NCBI RefSeq assembly: GCF_014698795.1
Contig: NZ_JACJTR010000009.1
Span: 186,001 to 250,000 of the forward strand
DNA: 64,000 nt
DNA from: Nostoc sp. FACHB-892
GTDB lineage: Bacteria > Cyanobacteriota > Cyanobacteriia > Cyanobacteriales > Nostocaceae
Direction of reading: 5' to 3'
This document shows, piece by piece, positions 9,752 through 18,818 of the stretch (its first letter is position 1; every line of letters begins with the position of its first letter). Made by a program: the position numbers and the translations under genes. The notes beneath the pieces are model-generated. The model was not told the origin of the DNA and did no database searches. It saw only the letters and a list, made by a program, of their open reading frames with translations.

Positions 9752-10708
9752 TTACGTACGATTATTTTTCATCAGCCACCAAGAACGCAAATGTGCGATC
9801 GCTTCTTCTTTTTGTTTGGCTTCGACTTCGATCCACGGTGCTTGGTGGTAAACGTTGGGCATATCGGTAATCAAGTCGCTGTGTTTTCTGTCGTTGAAAG
9901 CTTGCTCACCATTAGAAATATGGACTAATTGCCAATCTGGATTTGTCCAAGTTTCTCGCGCTGCGTAAAACATGGATGCTACACTCGGATGATCGTAGCT
10001 ATCTAGATTTTCGTGGCAAATATGGTGATGGGCATCAAATACCATCGGCACGCCACCTTGCTGACATACTGCTAAAATTTCTTCGGAGCTATAGGCGTAT
10101 TCATCGTTTTCCAGAGTTAAGCGGCTTTTGATGTTTTCTGGTAGCTCGGAAATTACTTTTACTAGTTGTTCAAAACGTTGAGATTTGCCACCATGAATAT
10201 TCATTAATGACCAAGGCGATCGCGGTAAGCCCAGTAAGTCCAGTATACGCGCATGTCCTGCGAGATTATTGATACTTGCCTGTACCACTTCGGGAGAATC
10301 AGAACTCAGCACTACAAATTGATCTGGATGCAACACCATTCTGATGCTTAATGCATTCGCTCGCTCACCGATTGTTGCTAAATCAGCGCTCATTCCCTCT
10401 AATATATTTACGCCAATTTCGTCTTCTAAGTCACTGAGGGGAAATAAAGCAGAAGACATCCGATAAAGCTGAATTTTATTCTGCTCACAAAAGGAGAGAG
10501 CGTCATGCAAGCGTTGTAAGTTATGCCGATACAGTTCATTCAGGGCACTTTCGCGATCGCTTTGGGAAAGTTTTAAGTATCGGGTGCGCGTCATTGTCCG
10601 AAAGCGCACTTGTTTGTCAGAGGTGATACAAACTAGCCCCAAATAGGGCAGTGTAGTTTTTTCGCACTGCTGTGCATTAGGTAAGTTTTGAAACTCGATT
10701 GCGGTCAT
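9752..10708 (-). CDS. uvsE: UV damage endonuclease UvsE/UvdE
   Basis: This 318-residue TIM-barrel endonuclease nicks DNA immediately 5' of UV photoproducts and other lesions, starting an excision repair path independent of UvrABC. Family motifs are visible: LGLVCITSDKQVRFRTMT-like N-terminus, RMSSALFPL (about 103), MVLHPDQFVVLSS (about 148), MNIHGGKSQR (about 193), LTLENDEYAYS (about 218), VFDAHHHICH (about 248) and HISNGEQ near the C-terminus. These supply the His/Glu/Asp ligands for the metal cluster. Length is normal for bacterial UvsE. It appears monocistronic. UV repair fits a phototrophic, often surface-living organism. Confidence 0.93.
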   Translation of the reverse strand: MTAIEFQNLPNAQQCEKTTLPYLGLVCITSDKQVRFRTMTRTRYLKLSQSDRESALNELYRHNLQRLHDALSFCEQNKIQLYRMSSALFPLSDLEDEIGVNILEGMSADLATIGERANALSIRMVLHPDQFVVLSSDSPEVVQASINNLAGHARILDLLGLPRSPWSLMNIHGGKSQRFEQLVKVISELPENIKSRLTLENDEYAYSSEEILAVCQQGGVPMVFDAHHHICHENLDSYDHPSVASMFYAARETWTNPDWQLVHISNGEQAFNDRKHSDLITDMPNVYHQAPWIEVEAKQKEEAIAHLRSWWLMKNNRT

Positions 10709-10830
10709 TAACTAATACTAACTGTTGCTGTTTTGAGCCATTATTTAATTTAAACAAGTTCTGCCTCTAGCTTACAAGTATCTAAAGAATGAAGTCTTAA
10801 GCCTTAAAAGATGGATGTTTTAAAATGTCT

Positions 10831-11817
10831 CTACTTATGTCGTCGCTGATGCCATTGCCAAGCATGGGTGAGGATTTCGTTAACGTTAGGATACTGGGGA
10901 TGCCAACCCAAAATTTCAGTTGCTTTGTCGCTGCTGCCAACTAAAATAGGAGGGTCGCCTGGTCTGCGATCGCGCTCCTCTATTTTGATTTCTTTGCCTG
11001 TTACTTCCTGAGCAGTTTCTATCACTTCTCTAACTGAAAAACCACTGCCATTTCCCAGATTAAATACTTCGCTTTCTCCACCTTTGAGCAGATATTCCAA
11101 ACCCAAAATATGAGCTTGCGCTAAATCAGTTACGTGAATATAATCCCGGATACAAGTACCATCTGGAGTAGGGTAATCAGTGCCGAAAATAAAGATAGAT
11201 TCGCGTTTCCCCAAGGCAGCTAATAGTACTAATGGTATAAGGTGAGTTTCAGGTTCATGGTCTTCACCTAGCAATCCATTGGGGTCAGCACCGGCGGCGT
11301 TAAAGTAACGGAAACGTACAGATTTTAAATTGTAAGCTGCATCAAAATCAGATAAAATTCTTTCTACCATCCACTTGCTAGTGGCATAAGGACTAATGGG
11401 ATCTTGTGGATGTTCTTCGGTAAGCGGAACAAACTTTGGTACACCATAAAGGGCGCAGGTAGAAGAAAAGATAAATTTCTTAATTGACGCAGCAAGCATT
11501 GCCTCTAAAAGTGTCAAAGTGCCTGCAACATTATTTTGATAATATTTAGCTGGGTCGGTGACAGATTCACCCACGGCAATATAAGCAGCAAAATGCATTA
11601 CTGCCTCTATATTGTGAGTTGCAAATATGTTATCAAGCAGGGCGCGATCGCTCATGTCACCAACAATCAACTTTATCTGCAAAACATCTTCTACAAGTTC
11701 ACGATGTCCATTGGATAGATTATCCAGAACGATTACTTCATAACCTGCATTTTTTAGAGCTAATACAGCATGGGAGCCAATATATCCGGCTCCTCCAGTT
11801 ACTAAAATGGTTGACAT
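10831..11817 (-). CDS. galE: UDP-glucose 4-epimerase GalE
   Basis: This 328-residue short-chain dehydrogenase-type epimerase interconverts UDP-glucose and UDP-galactose. The Rossmann motif GGAGYIGSH (residues 8-16), the SSTCALYG segment with catalytic Ser/Thr (about 119-126), and the catalytic YATSK (Tyr-x-x-x-Lys, about 144-148) are intact. The NAAGADPNG and RRPGDPP motifs characteristic of GalE are also present. It is the first gene of the galactose/galactofuranose region and supplies UDP-galactose, the substrate of the Glf domain encoded 3 kb upstream. It lies 167 bp after the GH1-like/RmlD gene in the same direction, with a hairpin repeat between them, so co-transcription is possible but not certain. 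Confidence 0.94.
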   Translation of the reverse strand: MSTILVTGGAGYIGSHAVLALKNAGYEVIVLDNLSNGHRELVEDVLQIKLIVGDMSDRALLDNIFATHNIEAVMHFAAYIAVGESVTDPAKYYQNNVAGTLTLLEAMLAASIKKFIFSSTCALYGVPKFVPLTEEHPQDPISPYATSKWMVERILSDFDAAYNLKSVRFRYFNAAGADPNGLLGEDHEPETHLIPLVLLAALGKRESIFIFGTDYPTPDGTCIRDYIHVTDLAQAHILGLEYLLKGGESEVFNLGNGSGFSVREVIETAQEVTGKEIKIEERDRRPGDPPILVGSSDKATEILGWHPQYPNVNEILTHAWQWHQRRHK

Positions 11818-11892
11818 AATTGGGGATTGGGGGTAAAGAGAAATTTGGTTACTATAGTAATCCTATCTGATTTGTGAAAATTCTCAGTGTCC

Positions 11893-11925
11893 AGATACCC
11901 GACTTCTTAAAGAAGTCGGGTATCT
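11893..11925. repeat. Hairpin repeat with 15 bp stem, GACTTCT core
   Basis: Perfect inverted repeat: AGATACCCGACTTCT at 11893-11907 and its complement at 11911-11925, with loop TAA. It is the second copy of the element at 9341-9367. Placed between the GH1-like/RmlD gene and galE, it could attenuate read-through or stabilise an mRNA end. It lacks a T-run on either strand. Confidence 0.8.
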
Positions 11926-11984
11926 AACTTTTCACGAATGATTTAGGACTGCTGTAGATAGTTCTAAATTAATGACATAAACTA

Positions 11985-14255
11985 CTAAATTCTTTCTTCT
12001 AAGTAGCGAGAAATTGCACTCTCAAGCGATGGCATAAATTCACCTCGGCTACTACCAAGAACGCTGTAAGTTGGGCGGGGAGCAGTTAAACCAAGTTGTT
12101 CTGTAGGCACAGAAATCAGATTGGTGACACTAACTCCAGCTTGTTTAGCCGCTAATCGCGCGAAATCAGCCCAGGCGATCGCACTCTTATTCGCCAAATG
12201 CCACAGCCCAGACTCACCGTCAATTAATAAATCTAGGCTGGCATGAACTAAATCTGGTACATACGTAGGTGAAACAATTCCATCCTCGGCGGCAATGAAA
12301 TTATTACCAGCACTAAGCTGACGCAGAGCGATCGTAACAAAGTTATACTCATCCCACGGGCCAAAAAATGCACTAGTGCGAATCACTAGCGATGCGGGAT
12401 AAGCCTGCAATACCAGCTTTTCTGCCAAAACTTTGCTGCACCCGTATACATTCAGGGGAGCAACAGTATCAGTTTCAACATAAGGATTAGACCCAGCACC
12501 GTCAAATACCAAATCTGAGGAGAAAGTTAATAGCGGTACGTTATGTTCAGCACAAGCAGCAGCTAGAATCGCTGGGCCTTCGGCGTTCACTTGTATACAA
12601 ACATGGGGTTCATTTTCGGCATCGTCCACCCGCACGTAACCGGCAGCGTTCACAACCGCCCACGGCTTCAACTGGGTAAGCGCCGCATCCACAGAGGCAG
12701 GATCGGTAATATCCATTTCTTGGCGCGTCAGCAGCTGATATGAAATTCCGCGTACTTCGCACAACCGAGCAAAAGCCTTTCCGAGAGTTCCTCTGGCACC
12801 GACGATCGCCAGGGGACGTATCAATTTTGGATTTTGGATTTTGGATTTTGAACTATTCGAGAGTGTGGGATTTTTTGTACGACAACTGACTGTTGGATAT
12901 AACAGGCGCTGTTGGCGATGCCACCAGCCAGGGGTTTCAAGTAGCGGATGATTTAGTTGATGCCCATTTGCTAGATTTTGCACCATTTTTGCGATCGCTG
13001 TCGGTCTAGGATGTGGCGATTCTCCTTCGGAGACGCTACGCGAACGCAAATCAAATACACCTGGCTCGTAGTAACCGTTAGCTTTTGTCACTAAACTATT
13101 CCAATCGTAGCTGCCAAGGAGCGCCCAAACAGTGACAGCGCGGATATCTACACCCTCAGTTTGTAATTCCTTCGCCGCATTCCACACCTCATCAAGCCAG
13201 CGTAGCTGCTCCTCACGGGTGCAGCTAATATGAGCTTCGGTGACAGCAAGGGGCAGGTGATAGCGTTCCCATGCTTCTAGTAACAATGTACGTGGCCCTG
13301 CCAAACCCTCAGCACAAACTCGCACCGCCTCTACATCTGCATACTTGTCATGCCCATTACCGCCATGCGTCCAAGCTGGATAGTTTTCTGTGTTTTCATC
13401 CAAAAAGCGTTCGCTGGTTAAATAATGGTTAATCCCAATGATGTCAGGAGGACAGGTATTTTGCAAAAATGTCTCAAGTTCAGCCTCACCGATACCACAC
13501 TTCTTTAAGTAACCCCACATTGAATGAGTTGGGTTAATTCGACCGCATAATAAATCAAGGCTCAACCAACGGCGATCGTTCTCCAATTCTGCTTGATATT
13601 CTAGTTTAGGTGTACTGTAAGTCTTACCTAAATCCTCGGTTTGCACTAATTGAGCGTTAGGGTTGACTTCGCGGATTGCCTTCATTGCTAAGACTACTGC
13701 GCGACACTCTCCTAACAAAGCACGGGCGAAAGTTAAGTCATCCCGTCCGTGAGGATACCAGTGACCATACATTCCACTGAATCGCGCCGTTGTCAGTGGC
13801 TCGTTTACAGGCGTGTAATGTGTTACCCAAGGATAGCGATCGGCAACCGCACGAGCAAACACTGCTAGTTTTTCTGGAAATTCTGGATCTACCAAACTTG
13901 TATCACGCGGGCCGCTACCATGATGCACTAATCCTACAATCGGAAGGATGCCGAGTTCGCGCAAGCGCCCCAATCGCTCATCTGCCCACGACCAATCAGC
14001 ATTCTCTATCCCATTAGGTGCTATCTTCTCCCACAGTACAGGGTAGCGGATGGCTTTTATCCCTAGTTCTGCAAACAAATCTAAATCATTTAAGCGCGTT
14101 GCATGACCGTTGCGTTCCAACTGGTCTAAATACTCATCACCCACGCGATTAACTGTACACTCTACACCAGCCCACACTTCCAAGGGGAGTTGTGAATTAT
14201 TCTCTCTCAAGACGTTATTCACCGCGTCTTCACTTGAGTTAAAGACAAAAGTCAT
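11985..14255 (-). CDS. Fusion: GH1-like glycoside hydrolase + RmlD-like sugar-nucleotide reductase
   Basis: This 756-residue two-domain protein begins with a clan-A (GH1-like) TIM barrel (residues 25-445). It has a VNEP motif whose Glu (about 152) is the expected acid/base, and AVTEAH with Glu about 340 at the nucleophile position, unlike the TENG of classical beta-glucosidases. The C-terminal domain (about 481-756) resembles dTDP-4-dehydrorhamnose reductase: Rossmann motif VGARGTLGKA and catalytic YGCSK. Two repeat-derived insertions are visible: RSRSVSEGE (about 404-412), encoded by a dispersed palindrome, and a linker (about 455-478) encoded by TTTTGGA heptamers. It sits between galE and the GT/Glf fusion, pointing to galactose-type glycan metabolism. 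The substrate of either domain cannot be read from sequence. Confidence 0.85.
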   Translation of the reverse strand: MTFVFNSSEDAVNNVLRENNSQLPLEVWAGVECTVNRVGDEYLDQLERNGHATRLNDLDLFAELGIKAIRYPVLWEKIAPNGIENADWSWADERLGRLRELGILPIVGLVHHGSGPRDTSLVDPEFPEKLAVFARAVADRYPWVTHYTPVNEPLTTARFSGMYGHWYPHGRDDLTFARALLGECRAVVLAMKAIREVNPNAQLVQTEDLGKTYSTPKLEYQAELENDRRWLSLDLLCGRINPTHSMWGYLKKCGIGEAELETFLQNTCPPDIIGINHYLTSERFLDENTENYPAWTHGGNGHDKYADVEAVRVCAEGLAGPRTLLLEAWERYHLPLAVTEAHISCTREEQLRWLDEVWNAAKELQTEGVDIRAVTVWALLGSYDWNSLVTKANGYYEPGVFDLRSRSVSEGESPHPRPTAIAKMVQNLANGHQLNHPLLETPGWWHRQQRLLYPTVSCRTKNPTLSNSSKSKIQNPKLIRPLAIVGARGTLGKAFARLCEVRGISYQLLTRQEMDITDPASVDAALTQLKPWAVVNAAGYVRVDDAENEPHVCIQVNAEGPAILAAACAEHNVPLLTFSSDLVFDGAGSNPYVETDTVAPLNVYGCSKVLAEKLVLQAYPASLVIRTSAFFGPWDEYNFVTIALRQLSAGNNFIAAEDGIVSPTYVPDLVHASLDLLIDGESGLWHLANKSAIAWADFARLAAKQAGVSVTNLISVPTEQLGLTAPRPTYSVLGSSRGEFMPSLESAISRYLEERI
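12823..12856. repeat. TTTTGGA heptamer tandem repeat inside a CDS
   Basis: Four near-perfect units of the heptamer TTTTGGA lie in the interdomain linker of the GH1-like/RmlD gene. The repeat is translated in frame on the minus strand as part of a Ser/Lys/Asn-rich linker. This is the short tandemly repeated repetitive class of filamentous cyanobacteria, which normally lies between genes. Confidence 0.8.
13017..13048. repeat. Dispersed palindromic element inside the GH1-like domain
   Basis: The element contains the palindrome TCTCCTTCGGAGA followed by CGCTACGCGAACGC, the same core as at 31-58. It is read in frame as Arg/Ser/Glu residues at the surface end of the barrel. Its match to intergenic copies shows it is an inserted repeat, not family sequence. 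Confidence 0.75.
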
Positions 14256-14311
14256 AATTTACACAACTAAAGCTTATATTAATTTTTTAAATTTCCGTGT
14301 TTTGATCGCTG

Positions 14312-14454
14312 CTAGGACTTATACAGAATATCTTTCAAACTCTGATTTATCCGTATCCTCTGTGTCTCTGCGGTAGCTTGCGGCAAGCTGCTTCTCTATG
14401 AGACGCTCTCGCGTTTGCGTCTATGTTATTCCGTAACTCACTCATAAGTCCTAG
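14312..14454. mobile_element. MITE-like element with CTAGGACTTAT ends
   Basis: A 143 bp segment is bounded by perfect 11 bp terminal inverted repeats (CTAGGACTTAT at 14312-14322 and ATAAGTCCTAG at 14444-14454). Inside are a GCTTGC/GCAAGC hairpin and the dispersed CTTCTCTATGAGACGC-type sequence. No transposase is encoded. It occupies much of the 400 bp spacer upstream of the GH1-like/RmlD gene and downstream of the GT/Glf gene, and probably affects their linkage. No target duplication was confirmed. Confidence 0.65.
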
Positions 14455-14655
14455 TACTGGCTCAAACTAACAATGTTTGGATTAAATAACGAACCGCACA
14501 GACACAGAGAACACAGAGAGAAAGATTCTAAAACTTGGTTTATTTAAGCATTGTTGACTTGATAGACTACTGGCAGTTTCTCCGGCTTTATTCCTGAATT
14601 CTCATTAAAGAGTAGTATGGACAGGGTACTGCCCATACTGCAAACATCAACAAAC

Positions 14656-17127
14656 TCAAGGTTTAACCGCTATTTGTTTGTATGTTGCTAAAGCCTGCGC
14701 CACACAATGATCCATGTTGAGATACTTGTATGTAGCTAGCCGTCCCACAAAATGCACACCTGGTGTTGACTCAGCCAAAGCTCTGTATTGTTTGTAAATT
14801 TCCTGATTTTCAGGACGTGGCACGGGATAATAAGGGTCGCCCTCTGCTTTGGGAAACTCGTAAACAATACTAGTTTTGGAGTGTTCCTGCCCAGTTAGGT
14901 ACTTAAATTCGGTAATACGCGTATACAGTTGTTCGTTGGGATAGTTAATTACTGGCGCTGACTGAAACACAGGGGTGTGATGCGTTTCGTGTTTGAAATC
15001 TAGTGAGCGATAGGGTAGCTTACCGTAGCGACAATCAAAAAACTCATCAACTGGCCCAGTGTAAACCATCTCGCGGCAAGGTATAGCCTTCTCGATTTCG
15101 CGGTAATCGGTGTTGAGCATTACCTTAATATTCGGATGATTTAACATATTCTCAAACATCCGAGTAAAGCCGTGCAGTGGCATTGCTTGGTAACTATCTG
15201 TGAAATACCGGCTGTCGCGGTTGGTACGGGTAGGAATTCGGGCAATTACTGTTTTATCAAGTTCTGAAGGATCGAGTCCCCATTGTTTGCGAGTGTAGTT
15301 TTTGAAGAATTTTTCGTAAAGTTCCTGACCAACTTTACTAATTACTACATCTTCAGAGGTACGGATGTGTTCTCTTGGTTCTGCAACTGACTGAAAAAAC
15401 TCTTCCGCCTGGAATGAATTGAGGTTCATTCCATAGAGTTTATTGATGGTGTCAAGGTTAATGGGGATGGGAACAAGTTGTCCATCTACGCTGGCTAGAA
15501 CGTGATGCTCATAAGAACGCCAAGCAGTGAACTGTGAGAGGTATTCAAATACTTCGCGGGAACTGGTATGAAAGATATGAGGGCCGTATTTATGTACGAG
15601 AATCCCGTGGTCGTCGTAATGATCGTAAGCATTGCCGCCGATATGATTGCGCTTGTCTACAACTAATACTTTTTTACCGGAATGTCTCGCCAAGCGATCA
15701 GCGATAACGCTACCAGAGAAGCCTGCACCAACAACTAAGTAATCAAATATAAAGTCTCTGGTAACGATGCTTGGTGCTTCTGGGATATCTGTTGAGATGG
15801 GAGATTTTCCATTTTTACCATTACTATTTGGTGTGGTTGCGAAGCTCTTAAAGAGCGGCTGCGCCAACGCAGAATCTATCAACTGCATCATCGATCCCCA
15901 AGTCCGATCCCAAGAAATCTGCTCTAAGAATGCATCTACCCGACTCAACCATCCTGATGCTGGGGTATCTTCTTGCAATGCCTGTTCTGCGGCGGCGACG
16001 AAATCTTCAGTCGTGTCTGCAATTCGTACTAGCTTCAAGTCTCCATAAGGACGTACCACATCTCGAATCGAGGTAGAGACTACAGGTTTACCTGCGGCTA
16101 AATACTCTGGTGTTTTAGTCGGGCTAATAAAACGTGTTGACTCGTTTCGCGCAAACGGCAACATTGCCAAATCCCAACCCCCTAGATATGCAGGCAAATC
16201 TTTATAGTCTTTACTACCGAGATAATGAATATTTTCATGCTGTGGCAGAGTTGCTGGGTCAATTTTCACAACTGGCCCAATTATGACTAAATGCCAATCA
16301 GGACGAGCCTCGGCAATTCCAGCGAGTAATTCAATATCCATCCGCTCATCAATTACACCAAAGAAGCCAAGGCGGGGATGAGGAATATTTGCTTGGTCTG
16401 CTGGTTCTTCTTTAACGGTTCTTCCTTGTCCAAAGTGGGGTACATCTACACTACTGGGAAAGGCATAAACGTTTGGATGCTGGTTTACCTTACTTTCGTA
16501 AAGGCTTTGCCCACCTGTAAATACTAAATTTGCCCGACGAAATAGTTCTGCTTCGTAGTTCTTTAAAGTAGGCGATGCTCCTTTAAAGGCAGACAATTCA
16601 TCCATGCAATCGTAAATAACAGCTTCAGGTTCTAAATGGCTTGCCCATGCGATCGCCATTGGTGTATAGTACCAACAAATGTACTTAGAGATATTATGTT
16701 CTGCAAATAACCCATCAAGTAGTACTTTTATATCTGCGTTTACTGCTTCTTCACTTAGACCTTCAGGTAGATATGGAACAACAACTATCACTCCACTTTT
16801 GTCTTCACTAACGTCCAATCGTCCCAATGGTTCCCGGCTAAAAATTGGCTCTTCGATAAAGAATACTCTCTTTTTTTGAGCGCAGCGACTTAAAAGATGT
16901 TGTGGTCTTTGATATACAAAATTCCAACGCAGATGAGATAAGCAAACTATATCAGGCGTATCGGTAAAAGCTTTTGTTGACCGAGAGTTTTTGTTAAATG
17001 AGGATAAATTTATTGATGTCCCTAGAGATTGCGATTTCGCTGTCTCGGATGATTTTACTTCATTTACCGTTGGTGACACAATATGATTCACACCGTTGTT
17101 TTGTACTTGCACTTTATTGCTTGACAT
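14656..17127 (-). CDS. glf: Fusion: GT4-like glycosyltransferase + UDP-galactopyranose mutase (Glf)
   Basis: This 823-residue cytoplasmic protein carries two activities. Residues about 58-420 are a GT-B glycosyltransferase (LSHLRWNFVYQRPQHLL; ISPTKTPEYLAAGKPVVS as the nucleotide-sugar binding end). Residues about 458-823 are a complete flavin-dependent UDP-galactopyranose mutase: FAD motif VVGAGFSG (466-472), DKRNHIGGNAYD, YGPHIFHTS, and the C-terminal LATYKYLNMDH. Glf converts UDP-galactopyranose to UDP-galactofuranose, so the fusion probably makes and transfers galactofuranose or a linked sugar. The first 55 residues and the linker (about 425-455) are low complexity; the linker includes a dispersed repeat (about 15840-15875). 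GalE and GalT encoded nearby feed the substrate pool. The Glf assignment is firm; the transferase acceptor is unknown. Confidence 0.9.
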   Translation of the reverse strand: MSSNKVQVQNNGVNHIVSPTVNEVKSSETAKSQSLGTSINLSSFNKNSRSTKAFTDTPDIVCLSHLRWNFVYQRPQHLLSRCAQKKRVFFIEEPIFSREPLGRLDVSEDKSGVIVVVPYLPEGLSEEAVNADIKVLLDGLFAEHNISKYICWYYTPMAIAWASHLEPEAVIYDCMDELSAFKGASPTLKNYEAELFRRANLVFTGGQSLYESKVNQHPNVYAFPSSVDVPHFGQGRTVKEEPADQANIPHPRLGFFGVIDERMDIELLAGIAEARPDWHLVIIGPVVKIDPATLPQHENIHYLGSKDYKDLPAYLGGWDLAMLPFARNESTRFISPTKTPEYLAAGKPVVSTSIRDVVRPYGDLKLVRIADTTEDFVAAAEQALQEDTPASGWLSRVDAFLEQISWDRTWGSMMQLIDSALAQPLFKSFATTPNSNGKNGKSPISTDIPEAPSIVTRDFIFDYLVVGAGFSGSVIADRLARHSGKKVLVVDKRNHIGGNAYDHYDDHGILVHKYGPHIFHTSSREVFEYLSQFTAWRSYEHHVLASVDGQLVPIPINLDTINKLYGMNLNSFQAEEFFQSVAEPREHIRTSEDVVISKVGQELYEKFFKNYTRKQWGLDPSELDKTVIARIPTRTNRDSRYFTDSYQAMPLHGFTRMFENMLNHPNIKVMLNTDYREIEKAIPCREMVYTGPVDEFFDCRYGKLPYRSLDFKHETHHTPVFQSAPVINYPNEQLYTRITEFKYLTGQEHSKTSIVYEFPKAEGDPYYPVPRPENQEIYKQYRALAESTPGVHFVGRLATYKYLNMDHCVAQALATYKQIAVKP

Positions 17128-17931
17128 AGATTATTAACTCAACTTGCAGAATGTTGGACTAACAAGTTCTCTTTCTCGTAAGAATTAATCTTATTATTTG
17201 CTCTTTTTAATTACATATTCATCTATCTAAATATAGTAGTTAAAGATTATTGTATTATTCTTAAGTATTAAAATTATAACGTTAATCACACTTGGTTATG
17301 TGTCTAATTTAACTAAATATATAATTAGATATACGCCAAAAGACTTACATCGGTGTTACTTTTGTAAGTAAAGATTAAAACAAAACAAATTAAAATTATA
17401 AAAGATCTGTAGTTTACTCAAGTATTTACTACAGATGTTTTATAGTTACTGCTCAGAAATATCTGATGATGTTTAGTTCAAAAATTATTAATATAACTAT
17501 GATATCAAACTAGTTTAGGCAAGGCTTCCACTATATTTATCTTTCAACTAATAGGACATTAACAATTCAAAATTAAAGACTTTAAAATCTATATTGATCA
17601 ACCTTTAGACTTTTTGTTGATCACCTAAACTAACTAGAATTGTACAAATTTCCGGCTTTAGAGTGTAAATTTTGAGCAATTGCTCAATAATATGGTTTAT
17701 ATCGTTTGATTGGATAAAGTCGATCTGAGAAAAAATTACATTTTATTTGGGGTTTTAAACACACCTCAAGAAAGATGGATATTTATCGCAAGGAGAAGAC
17801 TATTGGAGATAGTGTACTTTTCCAGACATATCAAGTTATTTGCAAGCTCATTAATCTTGCCAAAAAAACTTTGAGCAAATGATCTAATGGAAATACACGT
17901 CGGTTGAGCCAAGCTTTCTTAGGAATTGATC
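17128..17931. other. Long AT-rich divergent spacer
   Basis: About 800 bp between the divergent GT/Glf gene and the DUF4142 gene. It is very AT-rich with no reading frame of note. One inverted repeat, TGATCAAC (17595-17602) and GTTGATCA (17616-17623), with a 13-base loop, could be an operator or hairpin. Both genes' promoters should lie here. Confidence 0.45.
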
Positions 17932-18687
17932 ATGATTAAACGAACCTTAGTTACTATTGCTCTCCTTGCAATCGGATTTTTTGTCTCATTGGGATACTCA
18001 GCATTACTTCCAAATAGTGAGTTTGTGAACGCTCAAACAAATCGAACAACCCCAACCCCAACCCAAAATACCCAAGTTAACGAGGTTGATCGACAATTCT
18101 TTATAGATGCAGGTCAAGCAGGCTTAGGTAACATCGCGCTGGGGCAATTAGCATTGCAGCGTTCGACTAATCCTCAAGTTAAACAATTTGCCACAGCAGA
18201 GATTCAAGAACAAACACAGGTGAAAAATGACTTGACAAGGATTGGTTCACGATTGGGTGTAACTCCTCCCACCACTCCTGCGCCAAAATTTCAAGCATCA
18301 CTGGCGCGACTGTCTCAGTTAGAGGGCGATCGCTTTGAGCAAGCGTATATGGATGAGGGTGGTGTAAATGCTCATCTAGAGAACGCAGCCCTTTTCCAAC
18401 GTGAAGCGGCGCTTGGACAAAACCCCGACCTTGTAGCAGTAGCGAATCGAGGATTACCAACCATCAGGAAGCACTTTAACACTGCTAGCGCCATCACAAA
18501 ATATCAATTTGGCCAGGTTGCGCGGAGATATAATAATCTGCCTAATAATTCTGGTGTATCAGCCCCTCAAGGTAATACTTCCCCTACAGCAGGAAGCGAT
18601 AGCCTACCTGAGAATAATCCTTCACCTACAGGAGGAGGCACTAAGATACCTCAAGGTAATACTGCACCTGCAAAAACCGATAGGTAA
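17932..18687 (+). CDS. Exported DUF4142 (ferritin-like fold) protein
   Basis: This 251-residue protein has an N-terminal hydrophobic signal/anchor (about residues 5-25, LVTIALLAIGFFVSLGYSA), then a DUF4142 domain (about 45-190) predicted as a four-helix bundle: DRQFFIDAGQAGLGNIALGQLAL, repeated QVKQFA and helix-rich segments. The C-terminal about 45 residues are a Pro/Ser/Thr/Gly-rich tail with imperfect repeats of PQGNT/PTAG. I chose ATG 17932 because AGGA lies 7-8 bases upstream, rather than the TTG six bases earlier. DUF4142 proteins are generally periplasmic or outer-envelope proteins of unknown biochemical role, often linked to stress. It stands alone, facing opposite to the surrounding sugar genes. 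Confidence 0.82.
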   Translation: MIKRTLVTIALLAIGFFVSLGYSALLPNSEFVNAQTNRTTPTPTQNTQVNEVDRQFFIDAGQAGLGNIALGQLALQRSTNPQVKQFATAEIQEQTQVKNDLTRIGSRLGVTPPTTPAPKFQASLARLSQLEGDRFEQAYMDEGGVNAHLENAALFQREAALGQNPDLVAVANRGLPTIRKHFNTASAITKYQFGQVARRYNNLPNNSGVSAPQGNTSPTAGSDSLPENNPSPTGGGTKIPQGNTAPAKTDR

Positions 18688-18747
18688 AATCTTCTCACAT
18701 TAGCGATCCCTTATACCATTTCACTTTAAGAATGATCCAAATACGCT

Positions 18748-18777
18748 GGTAGGGTATGGCAATGCCATGCCCCTACC
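18748..18777. repeat. Palindromic repeat GGTAGGG...CCCTACC
   Basis: Imperfect hairpin GGTAGGGTATGGCA/TGCCATGCCCCTACC. Its upstream flank (CATTTCACTTTAAGAATGAT) recurs almost unchanged near 26100, and related hairpins occur at 29093-29121 and 41074-41102. It lies between the convergent DUF4142 and GH43 genes and may work as a two-way terminator. Confidence 0.75.
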
Positions 18778-18818
18778 GTGTAGTCTATTTACCTGAAAAC
18801 TGTTGTAATCGTTGGAAA

